Positions 47,389-57,370 of a stretch of DNA of 64,000 bases are shown here, in pieces (within the stretch, counting starts at the first letter, position 1; every line of letters starts with the position of its first letter). Source of the stretch: Prorocentrum cordatum (Eukaryota; Sar; Dinophyceae; Prorocentrales; Prorocentraceae); NCBI GenBank assembly GCA_963575745.1, contig CAUYUJ010017847.1:62001-126000 (forward strand), given 5' to 3'. The position numbers and the translations under genes are program-made. The notes under the pieces were generated by a model. The model did not search any database and was not told the origin of the DNA. It saw nothing but the letters and a program-made list of their open reading frames with translations.

Positions 47389-48435
47389 CCGGCGGTAAAC
47401 CGTCAACCTTGGTTACCGCCGGGGAACTCGTAGAGCTTCCTACCTCGACTTAAGTTGAGAAAACCGACAGCATCCAACATTCCGACTTATAGTGAATATT
47501 TGTTGATCTCTGAATGCGACAGGCGGACGCGTCTGATGTCTGCGAATCGACTTCTGTCATTACCAGCCCTGCAGCCCCCCTACAGGCCCGAGTTAGGTGC
47601 AGAAAACCGACAGCACTTCTGATAATGACTCGAACAATCTAGAAGTTTTGCAGATCTGATTTGGGCAGCAGACCGAGTTCCGAGCTCTGGATTCAACAGG
47701 CGGACGCGCCTGATGTCTTCAAATCGATTCCTGTGACCACCAGCACTGTAGCCCCCTCAGCGCGAGTTGGGTGAAGAAAACCGAGAGCACTTCTCAAGAT
47801 GACTCGACCAATAGAAATTCTAGATCGGGCAAGAGACCGAGTTCAGAGCTCTGGATTCGACAGAAAGACGCAACTGAGGATTCTGAATCGGTTTCTGTAA
47901 ACATCAGCTCTGTAGCTGTCCTACAGCTCGAGTTAAGTGTAGAAAACCGATAGTTCCTGTCAAGATGACTCGAATAATACGAACAGGTTTGCGGACCTAG
48001 CTCGGCTGACAGACCGAGTTCAGACCTCTCGATTCAACAGCCGAACGCGCCTAATCACTCTACATCGATTAGCTGTGCTTACGAGCTCTGTAGCTGTCCT
48101 AAAGCTCGAGTTATGTTCAGAAAACCGTCAGCACGTATCAAGATGACTCAAAACAGCCGATCCCGCCATGACGAGCCCGATTGGTATAATTCAGCACCGA
48201 TCGAGCTGGAGACGTTAAAGAGTGCGGAGAGCGGGCGATGAGCGTGATCGATATTCACGGGTAGAAAATACGAGAGCCTCAACAACGAAAATTGTTGAAT
48301 TTCGAGAAACAAAATTTTCAACGAAGCAAAATTTCAACATTCAGTCGAGAATTTTTACGAGCGCGCAATCTAAGCTCTGGAGACGCCCGGAATCACGCAC
48401 TTGAAGCTTCCGAGCGCAGATACAACAGATGTGGC
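47389..48435 (-). mobile_element. A2 module, indel-rich far part
   Basis: The terminus lacks CTGGGCG and starts at CCGGCGG. From about 48165 the tail shows frequent single-base insertions (for example AACAACGAAAATTGTTGAAT). Confidence 0.65.
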
Positions 48436-48757
48436 AGCGGGGCCCGGTGACCGTCAACCTGGTCACTCTGTGCCGGGAAACCTCCGAAGAGCTCCTCTCC
48501 ACTAGGAGAAGAGTGCAGAGCAAATCGACAACAGAAATCAAACATGAGAGCGGCACACAATAGGGTTCGAAAAATCTTGAAATTCGATTTTTTTCGATGT
48601 TCATATTCGCTCAGTTCCCGGAAGTCAACTCATGCAAAAATGCATCGAGAGAGCTGAGCTGCTGTCAGAGAGGAGTTCATATGCCAATGCTCGGCGTAAA
48701 AATCTGCTTTTTCAAAATAAATGTCAAATATCTTTCAAATTTTCGCAAAACCACCCA
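48436..48757 (-). mobile_element. B2 module, indel-rich
   Basis: Recognisable by GGTGACCGTCAACCTGGTCA and GTTCATATTCGCTCAGTTCC, as in the B2 at 21688, but with inserted bases in the inverted repeat (CCTCCGAAGAGCTCC). Confidence 0.6.
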
Positions 48758-49949
48758 AATGGGCGCCGTCGGTAAACGCGCAACCTTTCTACCGCCGGGG
48801 GACTCCGTAAAGCTTCCTGACAGTGATATACGAGGTAAAAAAAACTCACACGAGGAACGACCAGTTATTCCAGCCAAAGCGATATCAAGACCTCTCCAAT
48901 TATTACGAGCTACACAACAAAAAACACACAGTTTCGCAACACCAAGAATCTAGTCGAGTATCAAACCGGATTCAGACGCCCCGAAAGCGAACAGGCGAAC
49001 GCGTCTGATGTCACCGTGCGCGCGTCGACTCAAAAAAAAAAAAAAAATGGATTACCAAAAGCCCAGTGCAGCCCCCCCTGCAGCCCCCCTGCAGCCGAGT
49101 TAAGTGCAGAGAACCGACAGCATCTCTGAGGATGACTCGAATGAGCAAATAGTTTCGCGGACCTTGTTCGCGCAGCAGACCGAGTTCCGAGCTCTGGAAT
49201 CGACCGACAGACGCGCCTGATGTGTGGAAATCGATTTATGTGACCCGCAGCACTGTAGCCCTCCCCCAGCACGAGTTTAGTGCAGAAAATTGAGAGCATT
49301 TCTCAAGATGATTCGGACAATAGGAATAGTTTCGCAAAACTAGCTCGGGCAGCAGGCCGAGTTTAGGATTTTCGATTCAACAGACGAACGCGCCTGATAA
49401 TGTCCAATTGATTTCTGTGACCATGAGCTCTGTAGCTGCCCTGGAGCTCGAGTTAAGTACAGAAAACCGAAAGCGTCTGTCAAGATAACTCGACTAATAC
49501 GAATAGGTTTGCGGACCTAGCTCGGCTAGCAGACCGAGTTCAGACCTCTGGATTCAACAGGCGAACGCGCCTGATAATTCTGAATGCAATAGGTGTGCTT
49601 ACCAGCTCTGTAGCTGCCCTACAGCTAGCGGAGTAAGTTCAAGATACCGACAACGCGTATCAAGAATGACAATCGAAACCTCGCGATTTCCCGCCTGCCT
49701 GTTCGATTTTCGCAGTAAAAGGCACACCCGATCTAGCTTAATCAAGATGCTGTATCGTGGGAATAAGATCGAATATCATGGGAAAAAATACTAGAGCTCA
49801 AACGAATTGTTAAATTTCGAGAACAAAATTTTCAACCGACCAAAAGTCACCAAAAGGTCCGTCGAGATTTTTCTTGCCAACTAGCTCTTCAAATTTTCGC
49901 AAAACCACCCAAAAGTTGTCACATTGTCCGCCTCTGCCGGCAAGGCCAA
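48758..49949 (-). mobile_element. A1 module, indel-rich at both ends
   Basis: Head TGGGCGCCGTCGG with GGTAAACGCGCAACC and ACTCCGTAAAGCTTCC. Contains A16 at 49032-49047. Regions 48830-49060 and 49620-49760 have many extra bases, while the middle part aligns well. Confidence 0.65.
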
Positions 49950-50232
49950 CTGGCACCGGCGGTGAACCGTCAACCTGGTCACCGGCGGGAACCTCGTAGA
50001 GCTCTTTTCACGCGTGAAAGTGCTAAGAGTCGAAGGAGAGAGCTTCTCGAGGCATTCCTCGAAACATTGAATCTTTAATTTTTTCATGTCGATAGAGAGT
50101 TAGTTGCGCCAAGTCTTTTGATAGTAAAAGTGCGCCTCCAGCGCTCATACTAAGACGCAGAGGCCCTGAAAGTTGTCTACAGGTGAGAAAAATCTGCTTT
50201 CTCAAAATGAATTGTCAAATATCTTTCAACTA
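49950..50232 (-). mobile_element. B2 module segment
   Basis: Hairpin with the compensated GGTGA/TCACC stem. The body has TTTTTTCATGTCGATAGAGA. Cut at TCTTTCAACTA. Confidence 0.75.
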
Positions 50233-51245
50233 CTGGGCGCCGGCGGTAAACCGTCAACCTTGGTTACCGCCGGGAAACTCGTAGAGCTTCCAAGCTCGAC
50301 TTTAGTTGAGAAAACCGACAGCACCTACCAACATTCTGACTCATAGTGAATATTTTTTGACCTCTGAATGCGATAAGCGGACGCGTCTGATGTCTGCGAA
50401 TCGACTCCTGTCATTACCAGCCCCGCAGCCCCCCTACAGCCCGAGGTCAGTGCAGAAAACCGACAGCATCTCTCAGGATGACTCGAACAATACAATAGTT
50501 TCGCGAACCTAGTTCGGGCAGCAGATCGAGTTCCGAGCTCTGGATTCGACAGGCGGACGCGCATGATCTCTTTAAATCGATTCATATGACAACCAGCACT
50601 GTAGCCCCCTCTCAGCGCAAGTTGAGTGAAAAAAACCGAGAGCACTTCTCAAGATGACTCGACCAATACGAATAATTTCGCGATTCTAGATCGGGCAGAA
50701 GACCGAGTTCAGAGCTCTGGATTCGACAGACAAACGCAACTGACGATTCTGAATCAGTTTCTGTAAATATCAGCTCTGTAGCTGTCTTACAGCTCGAGTT
50801 AAGTACAGAAAACCGAGAGTTTCTGCCAAGATGACTCGAATAATACGAACAGGTTTGCGGACCTAGCTCGGCTCACAGACCGAGTTCAGACCTCTGGGTT
50901 CAACAGGCGAACGCGCCTGATCATTCTGCATGCGTTAGCTGTGCTTACCAGCTCTGTAGCTGTCCTGAAGCTCGAGTTATGTTCAGAAAACCGTCAGTGC
51001 GTATCAAGATGACTCAAAACAGCCGATCCCGCCACAGTGCTTTTTGGCCTTCAAAGTTACCCGATCGAGCTCAGATCAAGATGGCGAGCGGGAATAAGAT
51101 CGAATATCACGGGAAAAAATACTAGAGCTCTAACGAATGGTCAAATTTCGAGAACAAAATTTTCAACCGACCAAAAGACACCAAAAGGTCCGTCGAGATT
51201 TTTCTTGCCAACTAGCTCTCCAGCGCTCCGGAATTACTCTTAAGC
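50233..51245 (-). mobile_element. A2 module segment, last full head of the left block
   Basis: A2 marker ACCAACATTCTGACTCATAG, normal monomers and tail, reaching CTCTTAAGCTTCCAGCAACT. Confidence 0.8.
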
Positions 51246-52016
51246 TTCCAGCAACTAGGCTTAGGGACTCTACAGTCACGGCCCAAGACGCTCGCCGAAG
51301 GCCTCCCGACAACACGCTGCCGTGTCACGACTGCTCGAGAATCAGGACCGCGGATATGGCTTGGGCTGCGGCACCACCACCGTCCGGCTTCTATTCTTAA
51401 GCCCTTTAGCTCTCAGCGAGCTCTCCGGGAAAAACCCGGAGAGCAAAGAAAATCTCGGCAAAGGGAAATCTTTCCTGCAGAGCTCTGGAAAGCTCTCCTG
51501 CAGCGCCGCCGAAGCGCTGGCAGAAACGCTTCCATGGGTGCCTGCACGCGTGCAGGCACGCGTGGAAGCTTGCCGAAAGCTCTCCTGGACCAGTTGCCGG
51601 GTCACCGGAGCCGCTGCGGGGAACCTGGACCGCCGTGGTAGAGCTCCTGACGGGCACCAGCATCGTCTGGCTTCTACTCTTAAACCCTTTAGCTCTCAGC
51701 GAGCTCTCCGGGAATTACTCTTAAGCTTCTAGCAATGACTTGCGCAGGGAAACTCTACGAGTTACTTGCCCAGGGAATCTGTACGAGTTACTACTCTTCA
51801 GCCTCCAGCAATAGCTTGCTCAGGGAATCCCTACGAGTTATTTTCAACCGACCAAAAGTCAACGAAAGGTCCGTCCAGATTCTCCTTGCCACGTTGCCAG
51901 GCCGCCGGAGCCGCTGCGAGGCCCGTCGACCGCCGTGGAGGAGCTCCTGGCAGGCACCACCACCGTCCGGCTTCTAATTTTAAACCCTTTAGCTCTCAGC
52001 GAGCTCTCCGGGAACA
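51246..52016 (-). mobile_element. Stack of C modules and A ends
   Basis: 51371-51428 is a C right end. A C left part starts ACCCGGAGAGC at 51434 and runs to GCTCTCCGGGAA near 51714, so two C units stand head to tail. Three short A ends and an A tail fragment (TTTTCAACCGACCAAAAGTC near 51841) follow, then another C right end to 52016. A 22-bp perfect palindrome, whose centre is GCACGCGTGC, lies in the C unit near 51538-51560. Confidence 0.7.
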
Positions 52017-52091
52017 GAAGAGAATTCAGAAGCGAAGCTCTACGAGTCCCTCGGCGGTAAGGAAGATTGACGATTTACCGCCGGCGCCCAG
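52017..52091 (+). mobile_element. Module terminus, first in the opposite orientation
   Basis: GCGAAGCTCTACGAGTCCC, hairpin CTCGGCGGTAA/TTTACCGCCGG and GCGCCCAG are now in sense on the plus strand. Orientation of the array switches between 52016 and this point. Confidence 0.8.
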
Positions 52092-52440
52092 TAACTCGTA
52101 GAGCTTCCCTGTGCAACTAGTTGCTGGGAGTTCAAGAGTAATTCCCGGAGCCCTTTTTAAAACCGCTGGCCGGTTTAATAGACTAAAGATTAAATACAAG
52201 CGGACGGTGTGGTCCCCCAGGAGCTTTTCCACGCGCTCCACTTTCCCCGGCGACAACCCGCCCTGAGACGTCCAGGGGAGCTTCCGCGCAACTCCACCGA
52301 AGGGCCATAACTCTGCAGGCACGCGTGGAAATTTCTGGCAGCGCTTCGGCAGCGCTTCAAGGGAGCTTCCCAGAGCTTTCCAGGAAAGATTTCCCGTCCC
52401 GAAAAGGTCTCTTCGCTCTCCGGGTTTTGGACGCTACCAA
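52092..52440 (+). mobile_element. A start, then divergent C module
   Basis: TAACTCGTAGAGCTTCCC is the sense start of an A unit, interrupted after GAGTAA by a C unit (TTCCCGGAGCCC to TTTTGGACGCTACCAA). This C is long and diverged in its first half (TTTAATAGACTAAAGATTAA). It shows where C inserts relative to A. Confidence 0.7.
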
Positions 52441-52762
52441 ATAACTCGTAGAGCTTCCCTTAGCAAGTTATTGCTGGAAGCTCAAGAGTATTACCTCGTA
52501 GAGCTCTTCGTTATCGATGAGCTAGAAGAATTCCGGCGCGGGGTGGAGCTAGTTGGCCGACCCGGCCTTAAGAGACAAAGTTCCCGGAGAGCTCTCTGAG
52601 AGCTAAAGGTTTTAGATTAGAAGCTTGTCGCATTCGCAGACATCAGACGCGTCCGCTTGTCGCATTCAGAGGTCAAAAAAATTTACTATGAGTCAGACTG
52701 TTGGTAGGTGCTGTCGGTTTTCTCAACTTAAGTCGAGCTTGGAAGCTCTACGAGTTCCCCGG
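52441..52762 (+). mobile_element. Stack of A, B and C starts, then A terminus
   Basis: In order: A start (TAACTCGTAGAGCTTCCC), B start (ACCTCGTAGAGCTCTTCG at 52494), C start (CCCGGAGAGCTCTCTGAG at 52583) and the last 135 nt of an A2 unit to GAAGCTCTACGAGTTCCCCGG. Each start is cut by the next insertion, which gives the order of events. Confidence 0.75.
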
Positions 52763-53096
52763 TCGTACATGGACCTGTGCCATATGCCTGCACCATCGGA
52801 GCTTATGGATTTCGACTGGCATCCATACGGCTGGACTTATGATGAGATGTGTGCCTTTTACTTTTATCCTGCGCCACATGAGTATTGTGTAGTAGGCTAC
52901 TCGTAATCTTCTTTCTGCTCTGCTTTCCCCTTAACTCCGATCGTTGAAACGTTGCCTGACCTTCAAAGGAGGTTCACTGTGTAGGTGTGCCGCCTGAACG
53001 CTTTGCGCGTTGCCCGTTCGCTGCGTTCGCTGCTTCGGGACTCGTTCTCCTCCAGCTGCTTTACAGCTGGTGCACAGGAGCGCAAACAAACAAAAA
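52763..53096 (+). mobile_element. Short LINE-type insert in a module hairpin
   Basis: A 334-bp insert between CCCCGG and ACCAAGGTTGACGG of an A2 hairpin, same point and orientation as the other LINE inserts. It ends with a CCAGCTG/CAGCTGG stem (53052-53070), then CGCAAACAAACAAAAA, the same 3' architecture as the 6-kb LINE. No target duplication is visible, and a few target bases are missing. Probably a second LINE family or a short non-autonomous derivative. Confidence 0.75.
52769..52906 (+). CDS. 45-codon open frame in the short LINE insert
   Basis: ATG lies six bases inside the insert, followed by 45 codons and TAA. The peptide is unusual in being full of aromatic and acidic residues (MDLCHMPAPSELMDFDWHPY, then GWTYDEMCAFYFYPAPHEYC), quite unlike the translations of the repeats. 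It could be the C-terminal end of a longer LINE protein left after 5' truncation, with the ATG internal, or a small protein of its own. I recognise no domain. Downstream about 190 nt of untranslated sequence leads to the hairpin and A-rich tail. Confidence 0.35.
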   Translation: MDLCHMPAPSELMDFDWHPYGWTYDEMCAFYFYPAPHEYCVVGYS

Positions 53097-53589
53097 ACCA
53101 AGGTTGACGGTTTACCGCCGGCGCCCAGTTGGCCGACCCGGCCAGAAAGGAGAAAGTGGTAACTTTTGGTAGGTTTTGCGAAAAATTGAAGAATATTCGA
53201 CAATTCATTTTGAGAAAGCAGATTTTTCGCACCTGTAGTGGGTTATGCGTCCGCCAGTAAAATTTTCAGGGCCATAGGTGCAGTATTACTATCAAAACAC
53301 TTGGAGGAACCGACGTTGGATAAAAATAGAAAAACGTGTTTTTTCGAGTTTGTCGTTTCTCGCTCCAGAAGCTTTCTCCAAAAGTTACGGGAACGAAGGA
53401 TACGAAGTTCCAAACAAGAAAAAGGAAGTTCCGGGACCCGACGGGGAATTCTGCGGAGAGAAAAAATGAGAAGAAGCCGAAATCCGAAGAAACGAATAAT
53501 CGAAAAAAAAAAAAACAGTCTAGTGCCAAGAAGTGGCATAGGAGGCTCCAGGCGTTGCAACAGGAGATGTGTAGAGATTTCGCGCCCAG
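53097..53589 (+). mobile_element. Rest of A2 hairpin, then B module with replaced terminus
   Basis: 53097-53128 completes the hairpin split by the LINE. A B1 body follows in plus sense (GGCCAGAAAGGAGAAAGTGG, TTTTTCGAGTTTGTCG). From about 53385 it changes into unfamiliar sequence (ACGGGAACGAAGGATACG, GGGACCCGACGGGGAATTC) and ends GCGCCCAG without any hairpin. Confidence 0.6.
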
Positions 53590-53658
53590 TTCCGGAGCTG
53601 GAGAGCTAGTTGCAAGAAAAATCCGACGGAACTTTTGCTACTTTTGGTCGTTTGATTT

Positions 53659-53702
<44 letters not shown>

Positions 53703-54670
53703 CAAAATTTGACAATTCGTTAAAGCTCTAGTATTTTTTCCCGTGATATTCGATCTTATTTCCGCTCGCCATCTTGATCTCAACTCGATCGGGTAACTTT
53801 GGAAGGCCAAAAAGCAGACAGGCGGGAACGGCCGTTTCGAGTCATCTTGATACGCGCTGTCGGTTTTCTCAAGATAACTCGAGCTTCAGGACAAATACAG
53901 AGCTGGTCAGCACAGCTAATGCATTCAGAATGATCAGGCGCGTTCGCCTGTTGAATCCAGAGGTCTGAACTCGGTCTGCTAGCCGAGCTAGGGTCGCAAA
54001 CCTATTCGTATTATTCGAGTCATTGTAGCAGACGCTCTCGGTTTTTCGTACTTAACTCGATCTGTAGGGCAGCCACAGAGCTGATAATCACATAAATCGA
54101 TTGAGAATTATCAGGCGCGTTCGTCTGTTGAATCAAGAGCTCTGAACTCGGCCTGCTCCCCGAGCTAGGTTCGCGAACCTATTGGTATTGTTCGAGTCAT
54201 CTTGAGAAGTGCTCTCGGTTTTCTGTACTTAAATCGTGCTGGAGCTACATGCTGCTGGTCACATAATCGATTTCAACATAGTTCCGATCCGTTCGCGAAC
54301 CGAGCGCTCGACTCGTCTGCTGCCCAACGGAACCCGAAACAGTTTATCATTCAGTCATCCTATATACTCTCGGTTTTCTGCACTTAACTCAGGCTGTATG
54401 GGGGGCTGCAGAGCTGGTAATCACAGGAATCGATCCGCAGACATCAGACGCGTCCGCCTGTCGCATTCAGAGGTCTGAATTCGGTTTCATACTCGAGCTC
54501 GATTCGAAAACTGTTCGTTTGTTTTGTTAGAGTCATCTTGAAAGGTCTATAATCGCTTGGGCTGAAAAACTAGTCGTTCTCTGGAATCCTTTTCCACATT
54601 ATATATTGTCAGGAAGCTCTACGAGTCCCCCGGCGGTAAGAAAGGTTGACGGTTTACCGCCGGCGCCCAG
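53590..54670 (+). mobile_element. A1 module, plus sense, with T43 tract
   Basis: Runs from GGAGAGCTAGTTGCAAGAAA through the tail and monomers to the complete end GGAAGCTCTACGAGTCCCCC, hairpin, GCGCCCAG at 54670. Carries a pure T43 at 53660-53702. Confidence 0.8.
53660..53702 (+). repeat. T43 homopolymer
   Basis: Pure T run in the A tail, replacing the short run in TTGAAAATTTTG. Confidence 0.95.
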
Positions 54671-54973
54671 TTGGCCGACCCGGGCAGAAAGGACAAAGTG
54701 GTAATTTTTGGGTGGTTTTGGAAACAATTGAAGGATATTTGACAATTCATTTTGAGAAAGCAGATTTTTCGCACCTGTAGTGGGTTATGGCGAGTCTGCC
54801 AGTAAAATTTTCATGTCGTAGCTTCAGTTTTACTATCAAAACACTTGGGGGAACCAGCGTTGGATAAAAACAAAAAAAATGATTTTTCGAGTTTCTCAGG
54901 TCTTGCTCTAGACGCTTCCTTCATGCTTACCGAGGAGCGCCGTGTGAGAAAAGAGCTCTACGAGGGCCCCGGC
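54671..54973 (+). mobile_element. B1 module, left part (host of the 6-kb LINE)
   Basis: B1 body in plus sense, reaching GAGCTCTACGAGGGCCCCGGC. The hairpin is then broken by the LINE. The missing part (AACCTGGTTGACGG and the second arm) lies at 60997-61025. Confidence 0.85.
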
Positions 54974-55107
54974 TCAAGACATCTCGGCTCTAGGGCTCCT
55001 GGACCCCACAGGAGCTCAGGGGGTGTCGGCGCCGCGGGGAAGCGGCGCGGCGGCCATCGCTGCCATCGACGAGTACGGCATCTTTCAGGCAAGCCAGGCC
55101 GCCTGCT

Positions 55108-56727
55108 TTGTGTACTGTATTTGTTGTTGTTTTTCTTGTCGTGTGTGCAACAACGGACGGGTACGACTTTTCAATACTTGCTAGACGTTTCCAGCTGGAG
55201 GATATTTCCCCGACTGTACCTTATTTGCAGGACTCACAGGATTACGCTGTTGAGGGACCAGATTCTGCTGTTGAGAGGGCGTCTCGGAAGAGGCAACTTC
55301 AGGATACCGAGCAAATTGTGCGTGACCTTCCACTGGACGGGAGATTGAATACTGCCGACTCCACACCAGATAGTGATTGTCATTGTGCTGTCCCATCTTC
55401 ATTTGTGAATATGAATACAGGGCTCATGAATATGATGCAGACTCCTTCCAACGCAGCTGTGGCGGGAAATACGATCAACGGAGGGCGTGTGGGAGGGGCT
55501 CCAGCAGGTCAGGTCAGTCCTGGAGGTCAAGGATCTGGAGGCGCTCCTGTTGTTCCTAGAGGCCCAGCTCCACAAGGTGCTCTAGGGGGACCCCCAGGTA
55601 TGCCCACGGAGGCACAACAAGCGGCGGCCCAAGCGGCTGTTGTCCCTGAAGGTGCTGGAGAGCGTCAGGGTATGCAGGGTGTTAGCGACGACGCCCAACG
55701 AAATGTTAAACATCGTGTCGACGGTCCTCAGGAGGCACTCTTGGGGGAACTCGAGGAGAAGCGAAAGAAACTCAGTGTGGTCTCGGACGAGGCCCCATCC
55801 TGGTTCAAGGCCTTCGCGGAGCTCAACGTACTCGAGAGCAAAGTTAGGCAACAAGAAAACGTCGAAATTAGGGCCGATATTCAGAGCATCTCGAACCGTC
55901 AGGAGGCCTCCGACATCAGGATGAGCAACTTGGAACGACAAATGCAGGATCTCAAGAAGAACCCCAGTGTGATATCAGGTGCTGCCTCGACCACGGCACC
56001 TTCCTATGGAGGAGGCCCACCAGGACTCTCGGGACCATCCAGCTTCAATCCCAGCTATGTGGAGCTCACAGGCTGGACTGACTGGAGCGGGACAGCGGTT
56101 ACACGTTCGGCCAGTATGATGAGAGACACGGACGCTGCACAATTTATCACTAATTTGAAGACGGCCATCGCTGCAGAGGATGAAGCTAGGATCGATTACG
56201 AGGGCACATTACGTATGAATGGAAGTAGAATGATGTTGAGTACGATCAAAATCAAATTCATTGTAGGAACCGACTCTTCGACACTATACAACGTGAAGCG
56301 TGCTTTTGATGATGCTTTAACTCCGAATCCCCAGAGGAATGCGGCTCAGGTTTCGAGGTCACCTCCAGACTATGACAGCATGTTCCAGGGCATGTTACAG
56401 CGACCCAGTCGGGTCCGAGTACGTATAGAAGCTCCACCATGGAAACGTGATCATATCGGAGCTGTGGGGCGTTTCTACGGGACATACCGCGAGTGCACCA
56501 ACGGTGAGGCTATGGAGATCAGGGGGGAGACAGGATCGGGACCCAACGGACGGAGCACAATGTGGACCAAACCGCAGGATCCTCAGCACCGACCTGTGGA
56601 ACTGGCATCCTTTCGTATCAATACGGGGTGGACAGTGGACCGCGAGATCTGGGAGGGTGTACTTATGCGCAGCGGTGTGACGACTACATACGACACATTT
56701 GTGGCGAGTCTTGCCGGCAGGGCGTGA
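55108..56727 (+). CDS. LINE ORF1, coiled-coil RNA-binding-type protein
   Basis: The open frame extends from at least 55108, but the first ATG is at 55411 (438 codons from there). The earlier part has no ATG, so either a non-AUG start is used or the 5' end is truncated. Order of regions: Gly/Pro/Ala-rich linker (about 55440-55680); a likely coiled coil (about 55720-55970, with LLGELEEKRKKL, NVLESKVRQQENVEIRADI and MSNLERQMQDLKK); a globular C-terminal part starting PSYVELTGWTDWSG (56056 onward) and ending FVASLAGRA. Coiled coil plus C-terminal nucleic-acid-binding domain is the usual plan of LINE ORF1 proteins, which coat the element RNA. The PSYVE-type motif recalls ORF1 proteins of dinoflagellate LINEs as I remember them. 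Ends in TGA, directly followed in the same frame by ORF2. Confidence 0.75.
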   Translation: MCTVFVVVFLVVCATTDGYDFSILARRFQLEDISPTVPYLQDSQDYAVEGPDSAVERASRKRQLQDTEQIVRDLPLDGRLNTADSTPDSDCHCAVPSSFVNMNTGLMNMMQTPSNAAVAGNTINGGRVGGAPAGQVSPGGQGSGGAPVVPRGPAPQGALGGPPGMPTEAQQAAAQAAVVPEGAGERQGMQGVSDDAQRNVKHRVDGPQEALLGELEEKRKKLSVVSDEAPSWFKAFAELNVLESKVRQQENVEIRADIQSISNRQEASDIRMSNLERQMQDLKKNPSVISGAASTTAPSYGGGPPGLSGPSSFNPSYVELTGWTDWSGTAVTRSASMMRDTDAAQFITNLKTAIAAEDEARIDYEGTLRMNGSRMMLSTIKIKFIVGTDSSTLYNVKRAFDDALTPNPQRNAAQVSRSPPDYDSMFQGMLQRPSRVRVRIEAPPWKRDHIGAVGRFYGTYRECTNGEAMEIRGETGSGPNGRSTMWTKPQDPQHRPVELASFRINTGWTVDREIWEGVLMRSGVTTTYDTFVASLAGRA

Positions 56728-57370
56728 CGGTGCAGAGGTGCCAGTCGGGCTGGTGGCCCCACAGCCCAGCATAGGCTAGGCACCCAGAATCTTATGAAAC
56801 AAGGGGCTACAGCAGATCGGGGATTTGCTTGCATGAGGGCACTTCTTTCTCACGGCTGTGAAGTGTTCTGTTTACAGGAGTGTGAACACTTACCGTCCAA
56901 TTCAATTCAGCTGCTTGGCTGGCACCTAGTTTACTCAAGTGACAGGAAGGCTTCCATAGCTTTGAGGGGGAAGTCTTGTCACAACATAGTTCGTTCTTGG
57001 AGTAATCATGCTCGTCTTGCTATTGTGTGCTTGCGTCATCCGTGTATCTTTCTTGTCTCTGCGTACTTTCCGAACAGATCGGAGAATCGTTCATTGGAGG
57101 TGGCTTTTGAGATGCTGAAAACAATCGAAACAACTTATCGGAGGTGGAAGGAGGAGTGCAGATACACATGTGAGCTTGTGATTGCAGGGGATTTTAATGT
57201 TGAGCTTGCGCCCGACATCACCTGTTCAGGAGGCACGGTGACTGGAGGTGCTGTGCAGATTCTCGACGGGAGGGGATATGGGAATGATACGGAGGATAGA
57301 CGGTGGGAGGAGGACATGTGGCGATCCCAGCTGCAGGAGTGGCTATGTCGGATGCGCTTGCTGGCAGTCA
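56728..57370 (+). CDS. LINE ORF2, N-terminal endonuclease part (frame 1)
   Basis: In the same frame as ORF1 and with no stop after its TGA. The first ATG (56794) lies two codons after the GTQN motif (56782-56793), whose Asn is the first catalytic residue of APE-type endonucleases. This suggests that translation enters from ORF1. Further motifs in order: FCLQECE (catalytic Glu near 56878), VSAYFPN, and VIAGDFN with GDFN at 57187-57198. The domain nicks target DNA to prime reverse transcription. The frame is lost around 57350-57375: the remaining endonuclease motifs (LDYLMVP, FSDHACVYAEF) are found one frame back in the next entry. Confidence 0.8.

Noticed and set aside
3273-52016. CRISPR-like array or plain tandem satellite
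   Set aside because: Direct repeats are 177 bp with no unique short spacers, and module ends plus resumed hosts show transposition. Eukaryotic LINE genes exclude a prokaryotic array.
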